From the NCBI GenBank assembly GCA_003506635.1, contig DNZB01000354.1:1-10304 (forward strand): a DNA stretch of 10,304 nucleotides, read 5' to 3'. The notes below the pieces were generated by a model. That model made no database searches, had not been told where the DNA came from, and saw nothing but the letters and a program-made list of their open reading frames with translations. Positions 1 through 5,919 of this stretch are shown piece by piece (the first letter of the stretch is position 1; every line of letters begins with the position of its first letter). Position numbers and translations under genes: made by a program. Origin of the DNA: Parvularcula sp. (GTDB taxonomy: Bacteria; Pseudomonadota; Alphaproteobacteria; Caulobacterales; Parvularculaceae).

Positions 1-522
1 TACCGGTTCGATCTGTTGCACGACTACCAGATCGCGCGCCTGACGACCTTTCTCGATCCGAGCCGCGATCCCTTGGGCGCGGGGTATCACCTGACGCAGT
101 CAAAGATCGGCATCGGCTCCGGCGGCCTCCTCGGCAAAGGGTTTCTCGGCGGCACGCAGCGCGAGCTTGATTTCCTGCCCGAGATGCAGACCGATTTCAT
201 CTTCACGATCTTCGGCGAAGAGTTCGGCTTCTTCGGCGCGATGGTGCTCCTTTCGCTGGTCCTCGGGGTCGTCTTGACCGGCGTCAATATCGGCGCCCGC
301 GCCAAGACGCATTTCGCCCGCCTGACCGCGCTCGGCGTCGTCACGATGTTCGCGATTTATGTATTGATCAATACGGCGATGGTGATGGGGCTTGCGCCGG
401 TCGTCGGCATTCCATTCCCGCTCGTCTCGCATGGCGGCACGGTGATGCTGACGACGATGATCGGCTTCGGCCTCGTGATGAGCGCGCATATGAGCCGCGA
501 TCCTGACGGGCCGGCGTTCTAG
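1..522 (+). CDS. rodA: RodA (MrdB), SEDS peptidoglycan glycosyltransferase, C-terminal part
   Basis: The reading frame is open from base 1, so the gene starts left of the window; 173 codons remain, ending in TAG at 520-522. RodA is the inner-membrane SEDS polymerase of the elongasome. It polymerises lipid II glycan strands together with a class B PBP (PBP2/MrdA). Visible SEDS signatures are the extracellular stretch GSGGLLGKGFLGGTQ (fragment residues 38-52), FLPEMQTDFIF (58-68), and the C-terminal block NTAMVMGLAPVVGIPFPLVSHGG (124-146). Hydrophobic segments fall at about 76-98, 109-130 and 145-164, matching the last helices of the family. SHGGT replaces the commoner SYGGS. The short polar tail argues for RodA rather than FtsW, which usually has a longer tail. 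The next gene is convergent, 19 bases away. Identification as RodA is firm. Confidence 0.95.
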   Translation, partial: YRFDLLHDYQIARLTTFLDPSRDPLGAGYHLTQSKIGIGSGGLLGKGFLGGTQRELDFLPEMQTDFIFTIFGEEFGFFGAMVLLSLVLGVVLTGVNIGARAKTHFARLTALGVVTMFAIYVLINTAMVMGLAPVVGIPFPLVSHGGTVMLTTMIGFGLVMSAHMSRDPDGPAF

Positions 523-541
523 GATAGCGCAGTCAGGAATT

Positions 542-913
542 TCAGCGATGCGTGTCGACGTGGCGTTCGAGCGCGGCGCGCGTCTCGCGATAGATCGCGG
601 CGAGGCGTTCGATTGCGGCGCGCGCCGTTGCGAAGTCGCCGCTCTTTGACAGCGTCTCAACCTCGCGAGCGGCTTCCGCAAGCCGCAGGGCGCCGACATT
701 TGCGGCGGAGCCCTTTAGCGCATGCGCCGTGCGCGCCGCCTGTCCGCCTTCGCCGCCTTCAATCGAACGCGCGAGATCGGCGGCGAGTTCGTCCGTCGAT
801 CGCCAGAACGCCCCGAGAATGTCTTTTACGCCGTCAACGCCGGCGACTTCGAGCAGACCGTCGATCTGCTCGTACTCGAGTAGCAAGGCTTGCGCCGTCG
901 AGCGTTGAACCAC
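542..913 (-). CDS. Stand-alone Hpt (histidine phosphotransfer) domain protein
   Basis: A small single-domain protein of about 123 residues with the Hpt signature HALKGSAANVG. Its histidine (residue 64 from the chosen start) would be the phosphoaccepting site of a four-helix bundle that relays phosphate between hybrid kinases and response regulators in the cytoplasm. Downstream helices (LAEAAREVETLSKSGD...AAIERLAAIY) fit the fold. The GTG at 913 was chosen because GGGGGAGA at 921-928 lies 7 bases upstream. The frame stays open to another GTG at 985 (147 residues), but there AGAGG abuts the start codon. No kinase or receiver gene lies beside it, so the partner is unknown. It is convergent with rodA and downstream of pip on the same strand across a gap of about 200 bases, so it probably has its own promoter. 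The domain assignment is strong; the pathway cannot be read from here. Confidence 0.85.
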   Translation of the reverse strand: MVQRSTAQALLLEYEQIDGLLEVAGVDGVKDILGAFWRSTDELAADLARSIEGGEGGQAARTAHALKGSAANVGALRLAEAAREVETLSKSGDFATARAAIERLAAIYRETRAALERHVDTHR

Positions 914-992
914 GAACCCTTCTCCCCCGGATGCAGCCACGACGGCTGGCCCGGTAGTCTCCCGCGACCGAGCATCGCGCAGCACCTCTAAA

Positions 993-1007
993 GATTTTCG
1001 TAAAATC
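993..1007. promoter_or_regulatory. AT-rich inverted repeat upstream of the Hpt gene
   Basis: GATTTT and AAAATC form a perfect 6-base inverted repeat around CGT, in an otherwise GC-rich gap about 80 bases upstream of the Hpt start at 913. It could be an operator or part of a promoter region; no matching consensus was recognised. It also lies just upstream of the alternative GTG at 985. Confidence 0.3.
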
Positions 1008-1056
1008 CTGAGACCTGCGTTTGGCGATCGGAAGGGATGTAGTTAGGGATTCTTGA

Positions 1057-1066
1057 CAAGATCTTG
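1057..1066. promoter_or_regulatory. Perfect 10-base palindrome CAAGATCTTG in the pip-Hpt gap
   Basis: CAAGATCTTG is a perfect palindrome in the 196-base gap between the pip stop and the Hpt start. It may be an operator for the Hpt gene. The flanking TTGACA (plus strand, 1053-1058) and TTGTCA (minus strand) resemble -35 hexamers, but no convincing -10 sits at 16-18 bases on the minus strand. The role is unproven. Confidence 0.25.
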
Positions 1067-1109
1067 CCAGCGAGCCGCGGATTGTCAGCACCCCGCAACT
1101 TTGGCGGAA

Positions 1110-2066
1110 TCATGCGCGGGCGAAGTGGTCGGTGGCGCGAATGAGCGCGTCGATGACGCCCGGTTCGCTTGCTGCGTGACCGGCGTCGGCTATCAATTGG
1201 AAATCCGCCTCAGGCCAGGCCTTGTGGAGGTCATAGGCCGTCTTCATCGGCGTGCAGACATCATATCGGCCCTGCACGATGACCGAGGGGATATGCCGGA
1301 TGCGTCCGACATCGGCGATCAGCTGGTCGTCGCGATCGAAAAAGCCGCGGTTGACGAAGTAGTGGCATTCGATCCGCGCGAAGGCGACCGCAAAGGCGTC
1401 CGCGGAAAAGCTGTCGATGCGTTCCTGCGAGGGATAAAGCGAAACCGTGCCGCCCTCCCACGCGCTCCACGCCCGCGCGGCGCGGCGCTTTTCAGCTTCG
1501 TCCGCGCCGGTCAGGCGCTTGTAGTAGGCGCTGATGATGTCGCTGCGTTCGGCAGACGGGATGGGCGCAAGATAAGCTTCCCAGGCGTCGGGAAAGAGCC
1601 AGTTTGCGCCTTCCTGATAAAACCAGAGGAGTTCACTGCGCCGGAGCGTGAAGATGCCCCGAAGCACAAGTTCCGACACTTGCGCCGGATGCGTTTGGGC
1701 GTAGGCGAGCGCCAGCGTCGAGCCCCAGGAGCCTCCGAAAACGAGCCAGCGCCCGATATCAAGGCGCCGGCGCAGCTTCTCCATGTCGGCGACAAGGTCC
1801 CAGGTCGTGTTTTCCGCCAGCTCCGCGTAGGGGGTCGACCGGCCGCACCCGCGCTGGTCGAAAAGAATGATCCGGTACTTCGCCGGATCGAAATAGCGCC
1901 GCATCGACGGGGTGATACCCCCGCCCGGTCCGCCATGGCAGACGACCGCGGGCTTCCCCGCCGGATTGCCGCAGACCTCATAGTAAATTTCGTGTAGATC
2001 GGAGACTTTCAGCCGGCCCGTCTCATAGGGTTCGAGGACCGGATAAAGATCAAATCGCTCCGCCAT
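1110..2066 (-). CDS. pip: Proline iminopeptidase (alpha/beta hydrolase, peptidase family S33)
   Basis: A cytoplasmic serine peptidase that releases N-terminal proline from peptides. The length (318 residues) is typical. In order one sees the family N-terminus LYPVLEPYETGRLKVSDLH; the oxyanion-hole motif HGGPGGG (44-50); DQRGCGRSTP (70-79); the nucleophile elbow GGSWGS with Ser113; the cap domain with the conserved AWSAWEG; the acidic residue in GRYDVCTP (Asp269); and the catalytic His297 in DAGHAASE. The full triad is present. ATG at 2066 is preferred because homologues start a few residues before LYP; an in-frame GTG at 2084 would add six residues, and neither start has a well-spaced ribosome binding site. 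It is transcribed away from the lipoprotein gene at 2270. No substrate transporter or partner peptidase is adjacent. Identification is very secure. Confidence 0.95.
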   Translation of the reverse strand: MAERFDLYPVLEPYETGRLKVSDLHEIYYEVCGNPAGKPAVVCHGGPGGGITPSMRRYFDPAKYRIILFDQRGCGRSTPYAELAENTTWDLVADMEKLRRRLDIGRWLVFGGSWGSTLALAYAQTHPAQVSELVLRGIFTLRRSELLWFYQEGANWLFPDAWEAYLAPIPSAERSDIISAYYKRLTGADEAEKRRAARAWSAWEGGTVSLYPSQERIDSFSADAFAVAFARIECHYFVNRGFFDRDDQLIADVGRIRHIPSVIVQGRYDVCTPMKTAYDLHKAWPEADFQLIADAGHAASEPGVIDALIRATDHFARA

Positions 2067-2269
2067 AATTCTGCTGACTTTCACCTCTATGTGATGTTAT
2101 CCACTACCGAGGGCGGGGACGTAACTTCAAGCCGTTTTCCGCAAGTCCGCACCGGGCGCAAGCCTTAGGGCCAGTCGCGGCGTTTATGGGCGGCGCCGCT
2201 CCGGCGGAAGCAGGCGGTCAGAAGCGTCAAGGCCTCATCGGGTTTGCGCAAGGTCAGGAGTTGAAGGGC

Positions 2270-2887
2270 GTGTCAGGGTTCTGCGTAAGGGGCGCTGTCG
2301 CGTCGCTGGTTATGTTGTCCTTGCCTGCTTGCTCGACAGTCATTCGCAACGCCGATGCTTCGGACGCGGCCGCCATGACCGAAGCGCGCGCAGCGCTGAA
2401 GGTCGCTGCCGCGGATCTTGCCTGGTCGCCCTGGCCGAAACCGGAAGACGCATCCTTCGCCGCCCGTTTCTCCGGCGGCGGCGATGACGACCGCATGACC
2501 CGCGAACGCGCAGTTGAAATCTATCTCGCCTCGTTCGGCGGCGCCGACCCCGCCGCAAGGATCGCCGCCGACGCGCGCCGCCATCTTTCCGCGGCCGACG
2601 CGCTTGCCGGCGTTGCGGCGCGCGCCTCAGAAGGCGCCGGGGCCCGCCTTTCCGATGTCGCCGTGCTCGAAGCCTCGATCGCCGACCTTCGCGAAACACG
2701 CGCGGTCTACATCGCGGCCTTGAAGAAAATTGACGCCGACGGCGACACGATCGACGGCGTACGCGAGCCGCTCGACGCGGCGGTGAAAAATCTTGGCCGC
2801 GTCGCCGACGAACTTGCAGAGAATGCGATGAAGAAACGCTCGTCGAATTTCGCCGGGCCGGACGCGCGACGCGCCGGGGCGCTTTAG
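2270..2887 (+). CDS. Predicted lipoprotein of unknown function
   Basis: I do not recognise this family. GTG at 2270 is chosen because AGGAG (2256-2260) lies 9 bases upstream and the start places a compact lipoprotein signal at the N-terminus: a hydrophobic run GAVASLVMLSLPAC with the lipidation cysteine at residue 21 (lipobox LPAC). An in-frame start at 2186 would bury the signal behind 28 residues. The mature part (about 185 residues) is Ala/Arg/Asp-rich and mostly predicted helical, with a heptad-like stretch (SDVAVLEASIADLRETRAVYIAALKKI broken at several points, about residues 128-154) that could form a helical bundle or coiled coil. Cysteines other than those in the signal are absent. It is probably anchored in the inner or outer membrane facing the periplasm. 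It converges with the next gene, 13 bases separating the stops. Confidence 0.65.
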   Translation: MSGFCVRGAVASLVMLSLPACSTVIRNADASDAAAMTEARAALKVAAADLAWSPWPKPEDASFAARFSGGGDDDRMTRERAVEIYLASFGGADPAARIAADARRHLSAADALAGVAARASEGAGARLSDVAVLEASIADLRETRAVYIAALKKIDADGDTIDGVREPLDAAVKNLGRVADELAENAMKKRSSNFAGPDARRAGAL

Positions 2888-2903
2888 CGCTTCGTACGCG
2901 CTA
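2885..2903. repeat. Inverted repeat containing both stop codons of convergent genes
   Basis: TAGCGC (2885-2890) and GCGCTA (2898-2903) form a perfect 6-base stem with a 7-base loop. The left arm begins with the TAG stop of the plus-strand lipoprotein gene, and the right arm's complement is the TAG stop of the minus-strand jelly-roll gene. No run of T follows on either strand, so it is not a canonical intrinsic terminator, though it may pause or protect both mRNAs. Confidence 0.5.
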
Positions 2904-3692
2904 TTCCTCCGCCGGCTTCGCGGTGAGCGTGTCCTCGGCGACTTCAAAGCCGGTCGCTTTGCGGATGTCTTCAAGGGCGTTTTCGCAGTCCGTTTCGATC
3001 ACGCCGAAATCGTCGACCAGAAACTGCACAATGTCGGCTTCATTGTCGCGGCTCTCGACCAAGATCTCGACGCGGTCCGCAGATTGATCGAGAAAGAAGC
3101 CGCCGACCATCGTCCGCCAGCGGAACGTATCGCTAGTCCAGGCGAAGCGAACGCTCGCCGGCTTCAGTTTGCGGTCGCCGGCGTAAGGGGTCAGCGTCGC
3201 CTCGAAACGTTCGCCTTCGCGGCCCCCGATCGGATAGATCGAAAGCGCAGCGGCGCAAACTGGCGTCTTGAACGAGACGACGAGGGGGTCTCGACGGTCG
3301 GTGCGGTAGTGAGCCGCGTAAGCGCCGGATGGCGGCGCGATATAGGCGCAGAATGTGTCATAGCGGAAATAGCGCTGGCCTTCCTCGCAGATTTGTCGCT
3401 TCAGCCCCTTGCTGAAATTGACGCCGTAACGCCGCGCGTATTGGTCGCCAATCGCGTCGTTATGACCGCCCGGCGGAGGTTCGAACGAGATGACGCGGAA
3501 GCGAGGATCAAGCCGCGCATCCTCAGCGCCGATGCTTGCAAGCGCATAGGTGCGCGTCGCCGGGTTGGTGTCCCCATCGGGGTCGGGCCCGGCCCCGTTT
3601 TCATGGAACTGCCCTTGCGCGGCCGCTGGCGCGGCGAACACGCCGGCAGCAGCAACGATCCACGCCAGGGACCCAAAAAAGGGCGCCGCCAT
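2901..3692 (-). CDS. Secreted protein with a jelly-roll (PEP-CTERM-type beta-sandwich-like) domain
   Basis: A 263-residue exported protein. ATG at 3692 is preceded by GGGGGA at a good distance and gives a clean Sec signal peptide with a likely cut after AAA (residues 23-25, before QG). The mature protein carries the pattern RVISFE (66-71), then IGDQYARRYGVNFS (81-94), and ends its core with FLVDDFGV (224-231). That layout (a 'sFE...IGDQY...YGVtFs' opening and a closing 'i.DDf.v' strand) is seen in jelly-roll carbohydrate-binding-like domains of many secreted or PEP-CTERM proteins. There is no PEP-CTERM anchor here. Four mature cysteines (about 102, 115, 146, 236) could form disulfides. It lies directly downstream of the glycosidase-like gene on the same strand (86-base gap) but appears to have its own promoter. 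The domain assignment is from pattern recognition only; the biochemical role is unknown. Confidence 0.75.
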   Translation of the reverse strand: MAAPFFGSLAWIVAAAGVFAAPAAAQGQFHENGAGPDPDGDTNPATRTYALASIGAEDARLDPRFRVISFEPPPGGHNDAIGDQYARRYGVNFSKGLKRQICEEGQRYFRYDTFCAYIAPPSGAYAAHYRTDRRDPLVVSFKTPVCAAALSIYPIGGREGERFEATLTPYAGDRKLKPASVRFAWTSDTFRWRTMVGGFFLDQSADRVEILVESRDNEADIVQFLVDDFGVIETDCENALEDIRKATGFEVAEDTLTAKPAEE

Positions 3693-3719
3693 AATTTCCC
3701 CCGAAAACACGAACGTGTG

Positions 3720-3748
3720 ATCTTAACCATTTCGCGGGGGGCGGGCAA
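3720..3748 (-). promoter_or_regulatory. Candidate promoter with overlapping CtrA-like half-site for the jelly-roll gene
   Basis: On the minus strand, TTGCCC (3748-3743), a 17-base spacer and TAAGAT (3725-3720) form a plausible sigma-70 promoter about 25 bases upstream of the ATG at 3692. TTAACCAT on the plus strand (3723-3730) matches the CtrA half-site known in alphaproteobacteria and overlaps the -10. It is also part of an inverted repeat ACCATTT (3726-3732) / AAATGGT (3747-3753). The second TTAA half at 7 bases is absent, so a full CtrA box is not present. Confidence 0.4.
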
Positions 3749-3778
3749 ATGGTCCAAATGCCCCGACGGCAGGCGCGC

Positions 3779-5599
3779 TTATTCGCCCTTTCGTGCGAAT
3801 TCATCCCACATCCGCATCATCGGGGTCTGGGCGGAATAGTGCCCGTCGTTCCATGGTGCAGCGCCGTTCAACCGGCCCATGCTGAGGTAATTGGCGATCA
3901 TCACGCCAGGAAATGCCTCGATCAGCCGCCGGTTCACTTCCCGCGTGACGCCGGCGCCTTGCTCGCCCCAGTGATAGTCCCGCCAGAACGCCATGAATTC
4001 CGGCGACTTCGCGAGCTCGGAGGGGAGGTTCAAATGGCTCCCGCCCTCATAGGCTCCGATGAAGGTTGATCCGGCCTCTTCGGCGATCGCCTTGTGCCGG
4101 CCCCAGTAATCAACGAGCCAGGCGGCCGTCGCCTTGGCGCTTGCCGGACCTTTGGTTATGTGCGCGGTGATCTTCGCTGCGACAGTCTCGGGATCGTCCC
4201 TTACCGCGGCGATCCATCGGGCGGCGATTTCGGCTTCGGCGACCTCGCCGAAGAGGGATTCGGTGAGGTCTGAAAACCTGCCGAAATAATTCGTCACGGC
4301 GACGCCTGTCTTCGCAAGATATGCTTTCGGGTCCTCCCCCTTCATTTCGATGTAGGCAGAAAATCCTTTCAGCGCGTCGCGTGTGCGCGTCGGGTTCGCG
4401 GTATGGGTTCCAAGAACATAGACGATCCGGGGGCGGATCTTCTGCGCGGCGAACGCCTTCTCCATCGCCAGCGCGAGCCGCGCCGACAACACGCCATAGC
4501 CGTGCCCCGCGCGCCAGTCGGCGTTGAATCCTTTGGCGATGCCGTGCGCATAGGCAGTGGAAACGAAAAAGCCCGCCGCGTTATTCCACATCTCATTGCC
4601 AAGCTCGACATAGAGCGTGCGCTCAAGCGGATAGTCCGACGCCGCAAGGCGCTTGGCGAATTCGCGCGCGAAGACGTCCCATTCCTCGCTTTCGACGGTC
4701 GTCCTTGCGTGCTTCGCCGTCGTTTCAACGAAAAGCGCTCCGTCAAGGCGATCCGGTCTGTCTTTGCGGCGCAAGGACGGGTCCGCCCAGCTTATGGGCG
4801 AACCGATTTGCGGCGGCACGGTCACCCAGAGCTTCGATCCGGCGCGGGCCCCGAGGTCGAAAAGAATCTCATAGGGTGCGCCGAAGAAAGGCGGCTCCGG
4901 CCATTGCGTACCCGATCGCTGGCCCCAGGGTTCGGCCATCGTCGCGATCTGGTCGAATCGGCGCACCTGACTATTGTTCGTGCCTTGTACGTCCATGGTG
5001 CGGATGACGTCGTAGCGGCGGGCGTAATCGAGAAAGACAGGGTTCCAGACCTCGCCGCGCGCAAGGCGGTCGGCGTTCTTCCTGCGATAGAGGCGGATGT
5101 CGGAAAGCCCCGCGCCGATGCGCGAAAAGCGCAGCGATCCGTCAGAGAATGATTGGGCGGTCAAGTCATATGTGACGCTGTTCTTGTCTCGAACGGGCCG
5201 GCCCTTGCCCTCCCAGCGCTGCATGAAGCCATAGGCGTCGCCCTTCCAGTCGATCACCCATTCGTCAGCATGAAAGGCGCCGAGCCCGTCGGCGCTGGAA
5301 AAGAATTGCGCAATGGCGCCGGACTTCATCGCGCCGGCCTTTTCAGTCGGCATCCAGGTGACCGGGTCGAGATAGCCTTCGGCGAGGGCTTCCTGGGTTC
5401 GCACCCGGCCGCCTTTGCTGTCGAACTGCCATCCTGCGGCGCGCGTCTGCGCAAGATTGAGAAACGCCTCTTCAAGATTGTAGGGAGCAGCGAGACCTAC
5501 GCCGAGTTGCAGCTCGTGCCGACGGGGCATTTCGCCAGCGGCAGCGAGGCCCGCGCAGAGCGCGACGGCAAGGATGGCGACGGCGGAAGAGCGCGGCAT
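3779..5599 (-). CDS. Exported glycoside-hydrolase-like protein (clan-A-like TIM barrel)
   Basis: A 606-residue protein starting at ATG 5599, with GGAG 8 bases upstream and a Sec signal (MPRSSAVAILAVALCAGLAAAGE). The frame extends to 5695, but that would bury the signal peptide. The first part (about 30-190) looks like a beta-rich module. The rest resembles a TIM-barrel glycosidase: IRTMDVQGTNNS (199-210), a strand ending LWVTVPP (257-263), LYVELGNEMWN (329-339) with Glu336 as likely acid/base, and FIGAYEGGSHL (513-523) with Glu518 as likely nucleophile. This 'mD..gTNNS ... yvE.gNE.WN ... YEGG' pattern recurs in uncharacterised cellulase-like secreted proteins. The exact GH family and substrate cannot be named; a beta-linked polysaccharide is a guess. 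The jelly-roll protein follows on the same strand and could be a substrate-binding partner. Confidence 0.8.
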   Translation of the reverse strand: MPRSSAVAILAVALCAGLAAAGEMPRRHELQLGVGLAAPYNLEEAFLNLAQTRAAGWQFDSKGGRVRTQEALAEGYLDPVTWMPTEKAGAMKSGAIAQFFSSADGLGAFHADEWVIDWKGDAYGFMQRWEGKGRPVRDKNSVTYDLTAQSFSDGSLRFSRIGAGLSDIRLYRRKNADRLARGEVWNPVFLDYARRYDVIRTMDVQGTNNSQVRRFDQIATMAEPWGQRSGTQWPEPPFFGAPYEILFDLGARAGSKLWVTVPPQIGSPISWADPSLRRKDRPDRLDGALFVETTAKHARTTVESEEWDVFAREFAKRLAASDYPLERTLYVELGNEMWNNAAGFFVSTAYAHGIAKGFNADWRAGHGYGVLSARLALAMEKAFAAQKIRPRIVYVLGTHTANPTRTRDALKGFSAYIEMKGEDPKAYLAKTGVAVTNYFGRFSDLTESLFGEVAEAEIAARWIAAVRDDPETVAAKITAHITKGPASAKATAAWLVDYWGRHKAIAEEAGSTFIGAYEGGSHLNLPSELAKSPEFMAFWRDYHWGEQGAGVTREVNRRLIEAFPGVMIANYLSMGRLNGAAPWNDGHYSAQTPMMRMWDEFARKGE

Positions 5600-5919
5600 T
5601 GATTGAACTCCGTCTCGGGACGAAACTGGGCGAGGCCGGGAATGGAGACAAGGCCCGATCCGCCGCTCTCCTGGCAGGCGGCGGCCCCTGTTCATGCCAG
5701 CCTGACTTCCTAGCCTTGGTCGCGGGCAAGGTCATGCGAAACGGCGCTGCGGCGCAACATGCGGTCGCCGGTGAAATCGCCGTCCTCTCCGTCGTCCGCT
5801 GGCTCCGGGCCGAGGGTGTGCGCGCCGTCCATGCCCGGTTCGCAAAAATGCTCGGCGCGGCTGCTTGACGCGCGCGGCTCCTTCAGCGCCAACTGGAGGT
5901 GGTGGTTGGCGGGGCGGAC
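5600..5919. other. 320-base non-coding divide between divergent envelope genes
   Basis: I see no supportable gene here. Short overlapping frames exist on both strands (up to 89 codons), but they lack good ribosome binding sites and recognisable sequence. The region should hold the promoters of the glycosidase-like gene (minus) and the M28 peptidase gene (plus). A perfect 7-base GC stem, CCGCCGC (5660-5666) / GCGGCGG (5678-5684) with an 11-base loop, lies 61-85 bases upstream of the minus-strand ATG, probably in its mRNA leader. TTGACG at 5865-5870 is a good -35 for the plus-strand gene, but the expected -10 (about 5888-5893, GCCAAC) is poor. Confidence 0.5.

Noticed and set aside
1055..1071. 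Sigma-54-like promoter on the minus strand (CTGGCA...TTG)
   Set aside because: The distance from GG to the downstream G is one base short of the required -24/-12 spacing, and the -12 GC is absent.
1053..1997. 314-codon open frame on the plus strand opposite pip
   Set aside because: It lies opposite the proline iminopeptidase, which has its full catalytic triad. The plus-strand translation has no recognisable domain and arises from GC-rich codon bias.
5599..5892. Small frames on both strands in the gap (89 codons plus, 60 codons minus)
   Set aside because: They overlap each other, use weak starts without ribosome binding sites, and their products match nothing I know. The region is better read as promoter and leader.
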